A stretch of 64,000 nt of DNA, from contig JANQLV010000016.1 in NCBI GenBank assembly GCA_028280415.1, positions 62,001-126,000 on the forward strand. The letters run 5' to 3'. Below, in pieces: positions 18,551 to 26,768 of this stretch. The translations under genes and the position numbers were made by a program. The notes beneath the pieces were generated by a model. The model saw nothing but the letters and a program-made list of their open reading frames with translations, was not told the origin of the DNA and did not search any database. Every line of letters starts with the position of its first letter. Position 1 is the stretch's first letter. Origin of the DNA: Saprospiraceae bacterium (GTDB lineage: Bacteria; Bacteroidota; Bacteroidia; Chitinophagales; Saprospiraceae).

Positions 18551-20089
18551 ATGAAAAACCTACAATTTCTTCTATTTCTATACCTGCTCATTGCTACTGC
18601 CTGCAACAGCCTGAAAGTAAACGTAAATGACCCTAGCAATGGCGATAACAGTATTGATATCACCTTTTTGCAAATTAATGACGTATACGAAATTGCTCCC
18701 CTTGAAGGTGGTAAAAAAGGTGGAATGGCACGAGTTGCTACCGTCAAAAAGCAATTGCTACAAGAGCATCCGAATTTACTTACTGTCCTTTCAGGTGACT
18801 TTCTAAACCCATCAGTAATCGGTACCTTGAAATACAAAAACCAAAAAATCAAAGGGGCTCAAATGATTGATGTGATGAATCATCTTGGAGTCGATTTGGT
18901 TACCTTTGGCAACCACGAATTTGACCTCAAAGAATCCGAACTTCAAGCCCGACTTAATGAATCCAATGCCATCTGGCTCGGAACGAATGTTTTATATCAA
19001 AATAAAGAAAAAATACACGCCTTTTATCACGATCAAAAAGAAGAACAAAAGTATATACAGGACATGTGGATTTGGGAGGTCAGTGATGCAGATGGAACCA
19101 AAGCAAAAATTGGCTTTTTTGGCACAACCATTAATTCTAATCCAAAAGATTATGTCATTTACGAAGATTTTAAGGCGGAAGCTATCAGAGCTTATCAATT
19201 TCTTGCCCAATACACGGATTTGGTAATTGGGGTTACACATCTGGGAATCGAGGAAGACCTTGAACTGGCCGCTTTACTGCCCAATGTACCTCTGCTGATG
19301 GGTGGACATGATCATACCAATATGATACACAAGGTTGGTAATGTCAGGGTTACTAAAGCCGATGCCAATGCTAAAACGGCCTATATCCACCGGATAAAAT
19401 TGAATACCAAAACAAAAAAAGCAGTAATTGATTCCGAACTTAAAGCACTGGACGAAACAGTAGCACTTGATCCGGAGCTTAGCAAAGTAGTGGATAAATG
19501 GAACAAGATTGCCAATGATATTTTTAAAGAAGAAGGTTTTGATATAAATGAGGTCATTGCTGAATTAGCAGAACCATTAGATGGAAGAGAAGCCAGTATT
19601 CGGTATAAACAAACCAATCTTGGACATTTGATAACCCAGACCATGTCAGCCGCTTATGAAAAGCAACCGGATTGTAGCATATTGAACAGCGGCTCTATTC
19701 GGATTGATGATCAAATAAGTGGCGAAATAACTCAATTTGATATCATTCGGGCGATGCCTTTTGGTGGCGGAATCGTTAAAGTAACCATGAAAGGCGATTT
19801 GTTGAGGCAAGTGCTGGATGCCGGAATGAACAGTAAGGGAAAGGGCGCTTATTTGCAGTGGAACAAAATTCAACAGGTCGATGGCAAAGGCTGGAAAATC
19901 AATGGAAAAAATATCGCCGATGATCAAAATTATAAGGTCGCGCTAAACGATTTTCTTTTACTGGGTCTGGATATCGAAATTTTGAAGGAAGATAGCCCGG
20001 GTATTGTGCAAATAGAAAAACCCGTTGAAGGAGATATTAAAAACGATATCCGTCTCTTAGTTATCGATTATTTGAAAAAACAAAAATAA
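18551..20089 (+). CDS. 5'-nucleotidase / bifunctional metallophosphatase lipoprotein
   Basis: The 512-residue protein begins with a lipoprotein signal (LLIATACNS; acylated Cys about residue 18). The metallophosphatase domain follows: FLQINDVYEI, SGDFLNPS, GNHEFD, GVTHLG and GGHDHTN. These supply the two-metal site. The usual NDxH motif reads NDVY, a variant known in part of the family. The C-terminal 5'-nucleotidase domain has LGHLITQTM, LNSGSIRIDD and ALNDFLL. It should hydrolyse nucleotides or other phosphate esters in the periplasm. The next gene starts 3 bp after the stop codon and in the same frame. Confidence 0.9.
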   Translation: MKNLQFLLFLYLLIATACNSLKVNVNDPSNGDNSIDITFLQINDVYEIAPLEGGKKGGMARVATVKKQLLQEHPNLLTVLSGDFLNPSVIGTLKYKNQKIKGAQMIDVMNHLGVDLVTFGNHEFDLKESELQARLNESNAIWLGTNVLYQNKEKIHAFYHDQKEEQKYIQDMWIWEVSDADGTKAKIGFFGTTINSNPKDYVIYEDFKAEAIRAYQFLAQYTDLVIGVTHLGIEEDLELAALLPNVPLLMGGHDHTNMIHKVGNVRVTKADANAKTAYIHRIKLNTKTKKAVIDSELKALDETVALDPELSKVVDKWNKIANDIFKEEGFDINEVIAELAEPLDGREASIRYKQTNLGHLITQTMSAAYEKQPDCSILNSGSIRIDDQISGEITQFDIIRAMPFGGGIVKVTMKGDLLRQVLDAGMNSKGKGAYLQWNKIQQVDGKGWKINGKNIADDQNYKVALNDFLLLGLDIEILKEDSPGIVQIEKPVEGDIKNDIRLLVIDYLKKQK

Positions 20090-20092
20090 GAT

Positions 20093-20926
20093 TTGAAAGT
20101 AAATTATAACGGGAAGTTACAATTAGCCAAGAATACTTCTTTGGGAATTGAAAACAGGGCGCTGCGCTACGGCGATGGTCTTTTTGAGACTATTCGCATG
20201 TTTGGGGGGAATTTACCATTTTGGGATTTACATTGGCAAAGGCTTCAGGCAGGCATCAATTATCTTGGTTTTCAAATTGCAGGAGATTCTCTTTTCTATA
20301 AAAAAGAAATACATAAATTGTGCGGACATCAGGGTAATTGGCGGATCCGGTTTTCACTTTTCCGAAAAGGTGGAGGGCTCTATACTCCCGTTAAAAATGA
20401 AACCGTTTTTCTAATCGAAGCTAGGCCGCTGGATCAAAGTCATTTTGTTTTAAATGAAAAAGGCTTGCAGATCGATATTTGTACTAAAGTGACACTTCCA
20501 CGCCATCCTCTCTCTAATTTAAAAACCAATAATAGCCTGGTTTATGTCCTGGCCTCCATTTTTAAAACAGAACGAAAACTTGATGACAGTATCCTGTTGA
20601 ATGATAAAATGGAAATAGCCGAGGCCAGTAGTTCCAATCTTTTTATCGTAAAAGATCAAAAACTGATTAGCCCGCCACTTTCATCCGGTTGCAAAGACGG
20701 TACAATAAGAAGAATTATTTTGCAATTTGCCAAATCTGTCGAACTCATTAGTAGTGAAGAGGTTATTTATACAGAGATGTTAAAAGAAGCTGATGAAATA
20801 TGGCTTACAAATGCTATACAGGGCATCAAATGGGTCGCGGGTTTCAAAACACATTCTTATAATGCTCAAAAAGCAACGCAAATGTTGAAAGTTTTGAATG
20901 AACATATTGTCCGGAAAAAATCTTAA
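20093..20926 (+). CDS. Class IV aminotransferase (BCAT / aminodeoxychorismate lyase-like), TTG start
   Basis: This 277-residue PLP enzyme shows LRYGDGLFETIRM near the N terminus, the PLP lysine in SNLKTNNSL, the IAEASSSNLFIV loop and SSGCKDGTIRR. All are typical of fold-type IV enzymes, so D-amino-acid or branched-chain transaminase or 4-amino-4-deoxychorismate lyase are possible; I cannot choose. The start must be TTG at 20093: the codons before it are GAT and then the in-frame TAA of the 5'-nucleotidase, and the family motif begins only about 20 residues in. No clear Shine-Dalgarno site is present, so translational coupling is likely. Confidence 0.85.
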   Translation: MKVNYNGKLQLAKNTSLGIENRALRYGDGLFETIRMFGGNLPFWDLHWQRLQAGINYLGFQIAGDSLFYKKEIHKLCGHQGNWRIRFSLFRKGGGLYTPVKNETVFLIEARPLDQSHFVLNEKGLQIDICTKVTLPRHPLSNLKTNNSLVYVLASIFKTERKLDDSILLNDKMEIAEASSSNLFIVKDQKLISPPLSSGCKDGTIRRIILQFAKSVELISSEEVIYTEMLKEADEIWLTNAIQGIKWVAGFKTHSYNAQKATQMLKVLNEHIVRKKS

Positions 20927-21008
20927 TACATAACAGATATAGTTTATTCCCTACTTTTTCGCATTTTTGCGACATAATCTACAAGCCTAACCAAGAATCA
21001 AAATCATT

Positions 21009-22478
21009 ATGCAAAAAATATTAGTCGCTAATCGAGGAGAAATTGCTTTAAGAGTCATGCGTACGGCTCGAAAAATGGGGATCAAGACCATTGCGATCTA
21101 TTCCGAAGCCGATCGAAACGCACCACATGTCAAATTTGCGGATGAAGCTTTTTGCGTAGGCCCTCCCCCATCCTCTGAATCCTATCTGTTGGGGGATAGA
21201 ATTATAGAAATTGCCAAAGCCAATCAGGTAGACGGTATACATCCGGGTTATGGTTTTTTGAGTGAAAATGCGGCTTTCGCCAAAATGGTTACCGAAGCCG
21301 GTATTACCTTTATAGGCCCTTCTCCTTTCTCCATTGAGGTGATGGGGAGCAAGCTGGCCGCTAAAGATGCTGTTAAAGATTATGGTATACCTATGGTGCC
21401 CGGTGTGGATCGTGCTATTGAAGATCCCGAACTAGCCAAAGCCATTGCAAAAGATATTGGTTTTCCAATCCTGATCAAAGCCTCCGCCGGCGGTGGTGGT
21501 AAGGGGATGCGTATTGTTGAAAAGGAGGAAGAACTCGAAGAACAAATGGAAAGGGCAATTAGCGAAGCAAAATCCGCTTTTGGCGACGGAGCTGTTTTTA
21601 TTGAAAAATATATAGCCTCCCCCCGACACATCGAAATCCAGATTCTTGCCGATCAGCATGGAAATACGCTGCATCTTTTCGAAAGAGAATGCAGTATCCA
21701 GCGAAGACATCAAAAGGTTGTTGAAGAAGCGCCTTCGGCAGTACTGACACCTGAAGTCCGTCAGGCAATGGGAGAAGCCGCCGTTCGAGTAGCTCAGGCT
21801 GTGAATTATGAAGGGGCGGGTACGGTAGAATTTTTGATCGACGATAAACTCAATTTTTACTTTCTGGAAATGAATACCCGTCTGCAAGTGGAGCATCCGG
21901 TTACGGAATTGATAACCGGGGTTGACCTTGTAGAAGAGCAAATCAATATTGCCAGAGGTTTAAAGCTTAATTTCACTCAGGATGATCTTGAAATAAAAGG
22001 ACATGCCATGGAACTCAGAGTGTATGCTGAAGATCCCGTGAATAACTTTTTGCCAAGCGTTGGAAATCTGGAAACTTATATCGTTCCGGAAGGGGAAGGC
22101 ATCCGGGTGGATGATGGTTTTACCGAAGGTATGGATATCCCCATTTATTATGATCCCATGATTGCAAAGTTAATCACTTATGGTTCCAATCGAGCCGAAG
22201 CAATCCTGAAAATGATCGAAGCTATTGATCAGTATAAAATCAAAGGAGTGGAAACAACACTTGCTTTTGGGCGCTTTGTGATGGAACATGAAGCTTTTAA
22301 AACAGCCGATTTTACTACCCATTTTGTAAAAAAATACTTCACCGGAGCGGAACTGGCCCAGGGCAAAGAAGAAGAAGCAAAGGTAGCCGCTTTGTTAGCA
22401 GCTTACCTGACAGATGAAAACATGGCCGCGCTTAAAGCAATCCCCAATAGTTCTTCCAACTGGAAAAAAAGACTTTAG
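21009..22478 (+). CDS. accC: Biotin carboxylase subunit of acyl-CoA carboxylase
   Basis: The 489-residue enzyme starts MQKILVANRGEIALRVMR, as biotin carboxylases do. It has HPGYGFLSENAAFA, the glycine-rich ATP lid KASAGGGGKGMRIV, ERECSIQRRHQKV and the active-site FLEMNTRLQVEHPVTE. It carboxylates the biotin of a carrier protein using ATP and bicarbonate. It is about 40 residues longer than the E. coli subunit, with a C-terminal extension (AQGKEEEAKVAALLAAYLTD) that I recall from Bacteroidota acetyl/propionyl-CoA carboxylases. No biotin carrier or carboxyltransferase gene is adjacent, so those partners lie elsewhere. Confidence 0.93.
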   Translation: MQKILVANRGEIALRVMRTARKMGIKTIAIYSEADRNAPHVKFADEAFCVGPPPSSESYLLGDRIIEIAKANQVDGIHPGYGFLSENAAFAKMVTEAGITFIGPSPFSIEVMGSKLAAKDAVKDYGIPMVPGVDRAIEDPELAKAIAKDIGFPILIKASAGGGGKGMRIVEKEEELEEQMERAISEAKSAFGDGAVFIEKYIASPRHIEIQILADQHGNTLHLFERECSIQRRHQKVVEEAPSAVLTPEVRQAMGEAAVRVAQAVNYEGAGTVEFLIDDKLNFYFLEMNTRLQVEHPVTELITGVDLVEEQINIARGLKLNFTQDDLEIKGHAMELRVYAEDPVNNFLPSVGNLETYIVPEGEGIRVDDGFTEGMDIPIYYDPMIAKLITYGSNRAEAILKMIEAIDQYKIKGVETTLAFGRFVMEHEAFKTADFTTHFVKKYFTGAELAQGKEEEAKVAALLAAYLTDENMAALKAIPNSSSNWKKRL

Positions 22479-22485
22479 ATAATAT

Positions 22486-23085
22486 ATGAAAATTCTTATC
22501 ATCGGAGGTAAAGGCACCATCGGAAGAAGAGTCGTTGAGCATCTTTCCAAAAAACATGAGGTGATTATTGCCGGCAGAACGGATGGCGATATTCAGGTGG
22601 ATATTGCTTCTACAGACTCCATACGAGAGATGTATCAAAACCTGGACGATCTGGATGCTGTAGTTTGTATAGCCGGTGAAGCAAAATGGGACTATTTGGA
22701 CCATCTTAGTGAAGAGGATTTTTATATTGGTATCAGAAGCAAACTCATGGGGCAAGTTAATCTGGTACGTATTGGCCGGGAATTTCTGAAATCCGGCGCA
22801 TCATATACCCTTACTACAGGTATTCTTGCCGATGATCCGGTACCAATGACCACCAGCGCTGCAATGGTAAACGGAGCTATACACAGTTTTGTAAAAGCTG
22901 CGGCTCTGGAAATGAAAAATGCTCAGCGTATCAATGTTGTGGCTTCGGGTTTAGTAAAAGATGCTAAAGAAAAATATGCTGATTATTTCCCCGGGCATAA
23001 TGCGATTCCAATGGATAAAGTAGTCAACGGATATCTTAGAAGCATTCTGGGAAAAGCTAATGGAGAGATCATTCGTATTTATTGA
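22486..23085 (+). CDS. Short-chain dehydrogenase-like protein lacking the YxxxK pair
   Basis: The 199-residue protein has the SDR nucleotide-binding start (ILIIGGKGTIGRRV) and an IAGRTDGD acidic strand end consistent with NADP-type binding. A CIAGEAKWD segment replaces the usual NNAG. By alignment from ...AAALEMKNAQRINVV, the catalytic Tyr and Lys positions appear to be Ala and Asn, so it may be non-catalytic or use other residues. It starts 7 bp after accC, suggesting co-transcription. Its substrate is unknown. Confidence 0.75.
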   Translation: MKILIIGGKGTIGRRVVEHLSKKHEVIIAGRTDGDIQVDIASTDSIREMYQNLDDLDAVVCIAGEAKWDYLDHLSEEDFYIGIRSKLMGQVNLVRIGREFLKSGASYTLTTGILADDPVPMTTSAAMVNGAIHSFVKAAALEMKNAQRINVVASGLVKDAKEKYADYFPGHNAIPMDKVVNGYLRSILGKANGEIIRIY

Positions 23086-23215
23086 CTTTAAACACTCAAA
23101 TAAAAACTTTTAAAGACCTCTTTTAAAGACAATCATACCTTTTATTACAAAAACACTACCTATCCCTCAATAAATACTCCTTCCCAAACAACTACAACAT
23201 TTAACTAATCCTGCA

Positions 23216-23233
23216 TTTCAATTGTAATTGAAA
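23216..23233. promoter_or_regulatory. Inverted repeat beside a -33 box
   Basis: TTTCAATTGTAATTGAAA consists of perfect 8-bp arms around GT. It lies 9 bp upstream of the candidate -33 box for the gene at 23325, where an activator or repressor could bind. Confidence 0.4.
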
Positions 23234-23242
23234 AATTAATTC

Positions 23243-23273
23243 TTTGCAATTGTAACCAAGTCAATTAACTTTA
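23243..23273 (+). promoter_or_regulatory. Candidate Bacteroidota promoter (TTTG-N19-TAACTTTA)
   Basis: TTTG at 23243-23246 and TAACTTTA at 23266-23273 are separated by 19 bp. This matches the Bacteroidota -33/-7 arrangement (TTTG, TAnnTTTG) with one mismatch. It would start a transcript about 45 nt before the ORF at 23325. Confidence 0.5.
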
Positions 23274-23324
23274 CGTTTAGCTCAGTGATCCCGGAAAACA
23301 TAAACCTTTTAAAATATTAGTAGA

Positions 23325-23627
23325 ATGGATTTCGACACCACCAAAGAGTATACAATTCTGGATAACAGCGAATCAAACATTATTGAAGTGAAATCTATTC
23401 GCAGGATCGAAAATTGGTTTCAGGGAAAAATAAAATCCAGAAAAATTTCAGAAAGCCTCCAGGTACAATTTGATGAAATTGAATCTTCCATCCAGCAGAG
23501 AGATTTCAAAGCCGTCCAGCGAATAGAATCCGATATTCTTTCACAAGGGCTTAAAATTAAAGAACTGGATAAAATCCTCAGCGAAATCCAAATGGGGAAA
23601 AAAGATACCCTGTACTTTAAGGTTTAG
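23325..23627 (+). CDS. Small conserved-looking hypothetical protein (100 aa)
   Basis: The protein is charged and mostly helical, with no signal peptide and no recognised domain. Its central part (SESLQVQFDEIESSIQQRDFKAVQRIESDIL) reads as amphipathic helix; the quoted core is IESSIQQRDFKAVQRIE. Support for its being real comes from a plausible promoter upstream, an ATG start, and an 8-bp gap to the next gene in the same direction. The function is unknown. Confidence 0.6.
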   Translation: MDFDTTKEYTILDNSESNIIEVKSIRRIENWFQGKIKSRKISESLQVQFDEIESSIQQRDFKAVQRIESDILSQGLKIKELDKILSEIQMGKKDTLYFKV

Positions 23628-23634
23628 GAAACCT

Positions 23635-24066
23635 ATGGATGCAATTTTCAAAAAATTAAATCTAAAAAATCAGCCTGTTGTCTTCGTACTCCAGCACCCG
23701 GAAGTATTCGAAGAAAGCCTCAGTAGTATTGCCTCGAATCATAACATCAAAACAAAAGTCAGAAAAACGGACAAGATTGAGTTTTTCATCGCTTTTGTAA
23801 CGAAGAAAGCCGATATCGATAAGATCGTTCATCAGGTCGCACCACTGCTCAATGGCGATGCAGTTTTCTGGATGGCCTACCCCAAGGGAACCTCTAAAAA
23901 ATATAAAGCCGACTTTAACCGGGATAACGGCTGGGCCCTTATGGCTGCTTATGATTTGATTGGTGTTCGAATGGTGGCTATCGATGAGGATTGGTCCGCT
24001 ATGCGTTTTCGAAAAAAACAATTCATCAAGAAGCTCACCCGCAAACAGAAAACTTCACCTGACTAA
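23635..24066 (+). CDS. DUF3052-like protein (N-terminally short)
   Basis: The 143-residue protein has FFIAFVTKKADIDKIV, then FWMAYPKGTSKKYKAD, then DNGWALMAAYDLIGVRMVAIDEDWSAMRF. This order matches DUF3052-type proteins, in which a W-x-x-YPK segment and a closing 'D..WSA..F' are conserved. It lacks the 'GYSGTPLxKKLG' opening seen in the other family member here at 49236-49643. It is cytoplasmic, and its function is unknown. It is probably co-transcribed with the 100-residue protein just upstream. Confidence 0.65.
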   Translation: MDAIFKKLNLKNQPVVFVLQHPEVFEESLSSIASNHNIKTKVRKTDKIEFFIAFVTKKADIDKIVHQVAPLLNGDAVFWMAYPKGTSKKYKADFNRDNGWALMAAYDLIGVRMVAIDEDWSAMRFRKKQFIKKLTRKQKTSPD

Positions 24067-24127
24067 CCAAGCCTGCTTCCAGTAAGGAATATTATTTCAG
24101 ATTTGCTATATTACATACAAAAACGTA

Positions 24128-26695
24128 ATGCATAGCAACCTGAAACTCTTCTATTTAATACCTGTCATTTTTATTGTAGCCGCCTGCCAAAACGAAAAAC
24201 AAGAGCAAAATGAAATCGAGCTTGGCATTTTATGGAAGCTCGAAAAAAATTTTTCTCAAACCGATCGCCCCGTACATGAAGCTGTTTTTACACTGACTAA
24301 TAAATCCGGAAACAAGCTTGGAAATAATTGGGAACTCTACTGGAATCAGGTGCCTCGCGAGATCATAAGTATTGATTCTACTAAAAATCTGGAAATCGAA
24401 CGAATCAACGGAGACTATTATCGAATGCGCCCCACTGAAGCTTTTAGCCTTGCTCCTGATGCATCCCTGGAGTTGAGGTATATTTCCGGAGTATGGATGA
24501 TCAAAGAAGCGGATGGCCCGACCGGACTTTATACGGTTCTCAATCCCGGCAAGACTCAGCAAATTGCTGTAGTAGATGATTTTACAATTACGCCTTTCAC
24601 AAAGGCGGAACAAATTCATCGAAGCAAAAACGATAAAACGCCAATCCCTACAGCCGAATATTTATTCCTGCAAAATGAAAAACTTAGCGAACTCTCCAAC
24701 GATCAGCTATATAAGGTGCTACCTGTCCCAAAGGCTTATGAAGCCCAAAAAGGACGATTTTTAATGAATAAAAATATCTCCATCAAAGCAAATGATCTAT
24801 TGAAAAATGAAGCCGATTTACTGATTGCCGATTTAAAAAACAACTTTGGTGTTACGGCGCAAAGAACTACAGCTCCCGATGCAGCCATCAATATAGTTGT
24901 GGGAAAAGCAGTTTCGGGGGAACAATACGAAATAGAAGTTGATCCAAATAAAATCTGGATTAGAGCCGGGAATGAAGCTGGCGCTTTTTATGCAGGCAAG
25001 ACCCTGATGCAATTAATTGAAAAAGAAGATAATCAGTTATTCATCAAGGCTTGCAGACTCAATGATGCTCCGGCTTATGCCTATCGTGGATTTCATCTGG
25101 ATGTTGCCAGAAACTTCCAAACCAAAGAAGCGGTGCTTAAAATGATCGATATTTTTTCTGATTATAAAGTCAACAAATTAGTTCTTTGTATGACGGAGGA
25201 TGAAGGTTGGCGACTGGAAATTGACGGTTTGCCGGAGCTAACCCAGGTCGGCTCGAAACGAGGACATCCAAGTGAAGCAGGTACTCATCTCATGCCCGCT
25301 TATGGTTCTGGCCCCTTCACCAATAATCCTACTGGCAGTGGTTATTATACCCGGGAAGACTTCAAGGAGATCATTCGCTATGCCAAAGCTCGACACATCG
25401 ATATCATCCCTATGGTCAATTTCCCGGGACATGCCCGGGCAGCCATTTATGCCATGGAGTATCGCTACAAAAAACTAATGCAGGAAGGAAAACAAAAGGA
25501 AGCGGAACAATACCGGTTGATCGATCCGGAGGATCAGTCTGTGTATCTTTCTGCTCAGCATTATAATGACAATATTGTTTGCATTGCCAAAGAATCAGTT
25601 TATAATTTTTATGAATTTGTAGTAGATGATATTATAGAAATGTATAAGGAAGCAGGCGTTCCGCTTTATATGTTTCACACCGGTGGAGATGAAGTGCCGC
25701 GGGGAGCCTGGCTTAAGTCTCCGCTCGTCCGAGAGTATCTCAAAGATCGTCCCGAAATCAATACTACTCCGGAAATCCAGGCGCTTTTCTTTGACCGGAT
25801 CACCCAAATGCTCAAAACGAAAGTTTCTAAGGTCGGCGGCTGGGAGGAAGTAGTTATGGCTTATAATGAAAATGGGAAATGGTTTACCAATACCAGTTTT
25901 ACGGATCGCAATGTTTATCCCTATATCTGGAACAACCTTTGGGGCCAGCAAGATTTGGGATATAAAATTGCTAATCGCGGCTATCCTGTAATTCTTTGCA
26001 ATGTAACCAATTTTTATTTTGACCTCGCCTATGATAAAGACCCGCGCGAACCCGGACTCTACTGGGGTGGATTTATTAATACAAAGGACGCCTTTAGTTT
26101 TATCCCCAAAGATTTGTTCCTCTCTACTACTGAAGATAATATGGGGAATCCGCTAAATCCTGCACGAGATTATGCAAATATGGAGCGTCTAAATCCCGAT
26201 GGCAGAAAAAATATCATTGGTTTGCAGGCTCAATTATGGAGTGAAACGATCAAGGGCTCAGATATGTTCGAGTATTATGTATTACCAAAACTTTTCGGCT
26301 TTGCACAAAGAGCCTGGCAGGGTCAGCCCTCATGGGGAAATGAACCGGATTCTACGAAACGTAATCAAGCGATCGACACGGACTGGAATATTTTCGCCAA
26401 TACACTGAGCAAGAAGCATTTTCCGAAAATGGACGAATCCAATGCTACTTATAATTATCGCATTCCCGCTCCCGGGATTATAGTCAGAGATGGAAAACTC
26501 CTGATGAACGCTGCTTATCCGGGTATGGAAATCCGTTATACGCTAAATGGTGAGGAACCAACTAAAAGCGCTCAGGTTTACGAAGGGCCAATAGATTTTG
26601 AAAAAGGTACAGTCAAGGCAAAAGTTTTCAATACTAAAGGGCGCTCCGGCTTTACAACTTTCTATAGTACAGATCAAAGAGATATGCTTAATTAG
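24128..26695 (+). CDS. Beta-N-acetylhexosaminidase, GH20 lipoprotein
   Basis: The 855-residue protein has a lipoprotein signal (VAACQN). An N-terminal CHB_HEX-type carbohydrate domain (about 25-165) is followed by a GH20b-type domain (about 175-310) and the GH20 barrel (about 315-700). The barrel shows YRGFHLDVARNFQ, FPGHARAA and HTGGDEVPRGAW, where D521-E522 are the catalytic Asp-Glu pair of substrate-assisted hydrolysis. A short C-terminal CHB_HEX_C-like unit (YPGMEIRYTLNGEEPT) ends the chain. It should cleave terminal GlcNAc or GalNAc residues in the periplasm or at the surface. The membrane acetyltransferase-like gene lies 73 bp downstream. Confidence 0.93.
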   Translation: MHSNLKLFYLIPVIFIVAACQNEKQEQNEIELGILWKLEKNFSQTDRPVHEAVFTLTNKSGNKLGNNWELYWNQVPREIISIDSTKNLEIERINGDYYRMRPTEAFSLAPDASLELRYISGVWMIKEADGPTGLYTVLNPGKTQQIAVVDDFTITPFTKAEQIHRSKNDKTPIPTAEYLFLQNEKLSELSNDQLYKVLPVPKAYEAQKGRFLMNKNISIKANDLLKNEADLLIADLKNNFGVTAQRTTAPDAAINIVVGKAVSGEQYEIEVDPNKIWIRAGNEAGAFYAGKTLMQLIEKEDNQLFIKACRLNDAPAYAYRGFHLDVARNFQTKEAVLKMIDIFSDYKVNKLVLCMTEDEGWRLEIDGLPELTQVGSKRGHPSEAGTHLMPAYGSGPFTNNPTGSGYYTREDFKEIIRYAKARHIDIIPMVNFPGHARAAIYAMEYRYKKLMQEGKQKEAEQYRLIDPEDQSVYLSAQHYNDNIVCIAKESVYNFYEFVVDDIIEMYKEAGVPLYMFHTGGDEVPRGAWLKSPLVREYLKDRPEINTTPEIQALFFDRITQMLKTKVSKVGGWEEVVMAYNENGKWFTNTSFTDRNVYPYIWNNLWGQQDLGYKIANRGYPVILCNVTNFYFDLAYDKDPREPGLYWGGFINTKDAFSFIPKDLFLSTTEDNMGNPLNPARDYANMERLNPDGRKNIIGLQAQLWSETIKGSDMFEYYVLPKLFGFAQRAWQGQPSWGNEPDSTKRNQAIDTDWNIFANTLSKKHFPKMDESNATYNYRIPAPGIIVRDGKLLMNAAYPGMEIRYTLNGEEPTKSAQVYEGPIDFEKGTVKAKVFNTKGRSGFTTFYSTDQRDMLN

Positions 26696-26719
26696 GAATG
26701 ATTGAATGATTGAATGATT
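26696..26719. repeat. Three perfect copies of GAATGATT
   Basis: An 8-bp microsatellite (three units) sits directly after the GH20 stop codon. No function is suggested. Confidence 0.8.
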
Positions 26720-26768
26720 AGCAAAGTTATTTTATCATTAAAACATTCTAGCATTAAAAACGAAAACC

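Noticed and set aside
20962-20969. CATTTTTG as a -7 box for accC
   Set aside because: One mismatch and no -33 partner at the right spacing; not strong enough.
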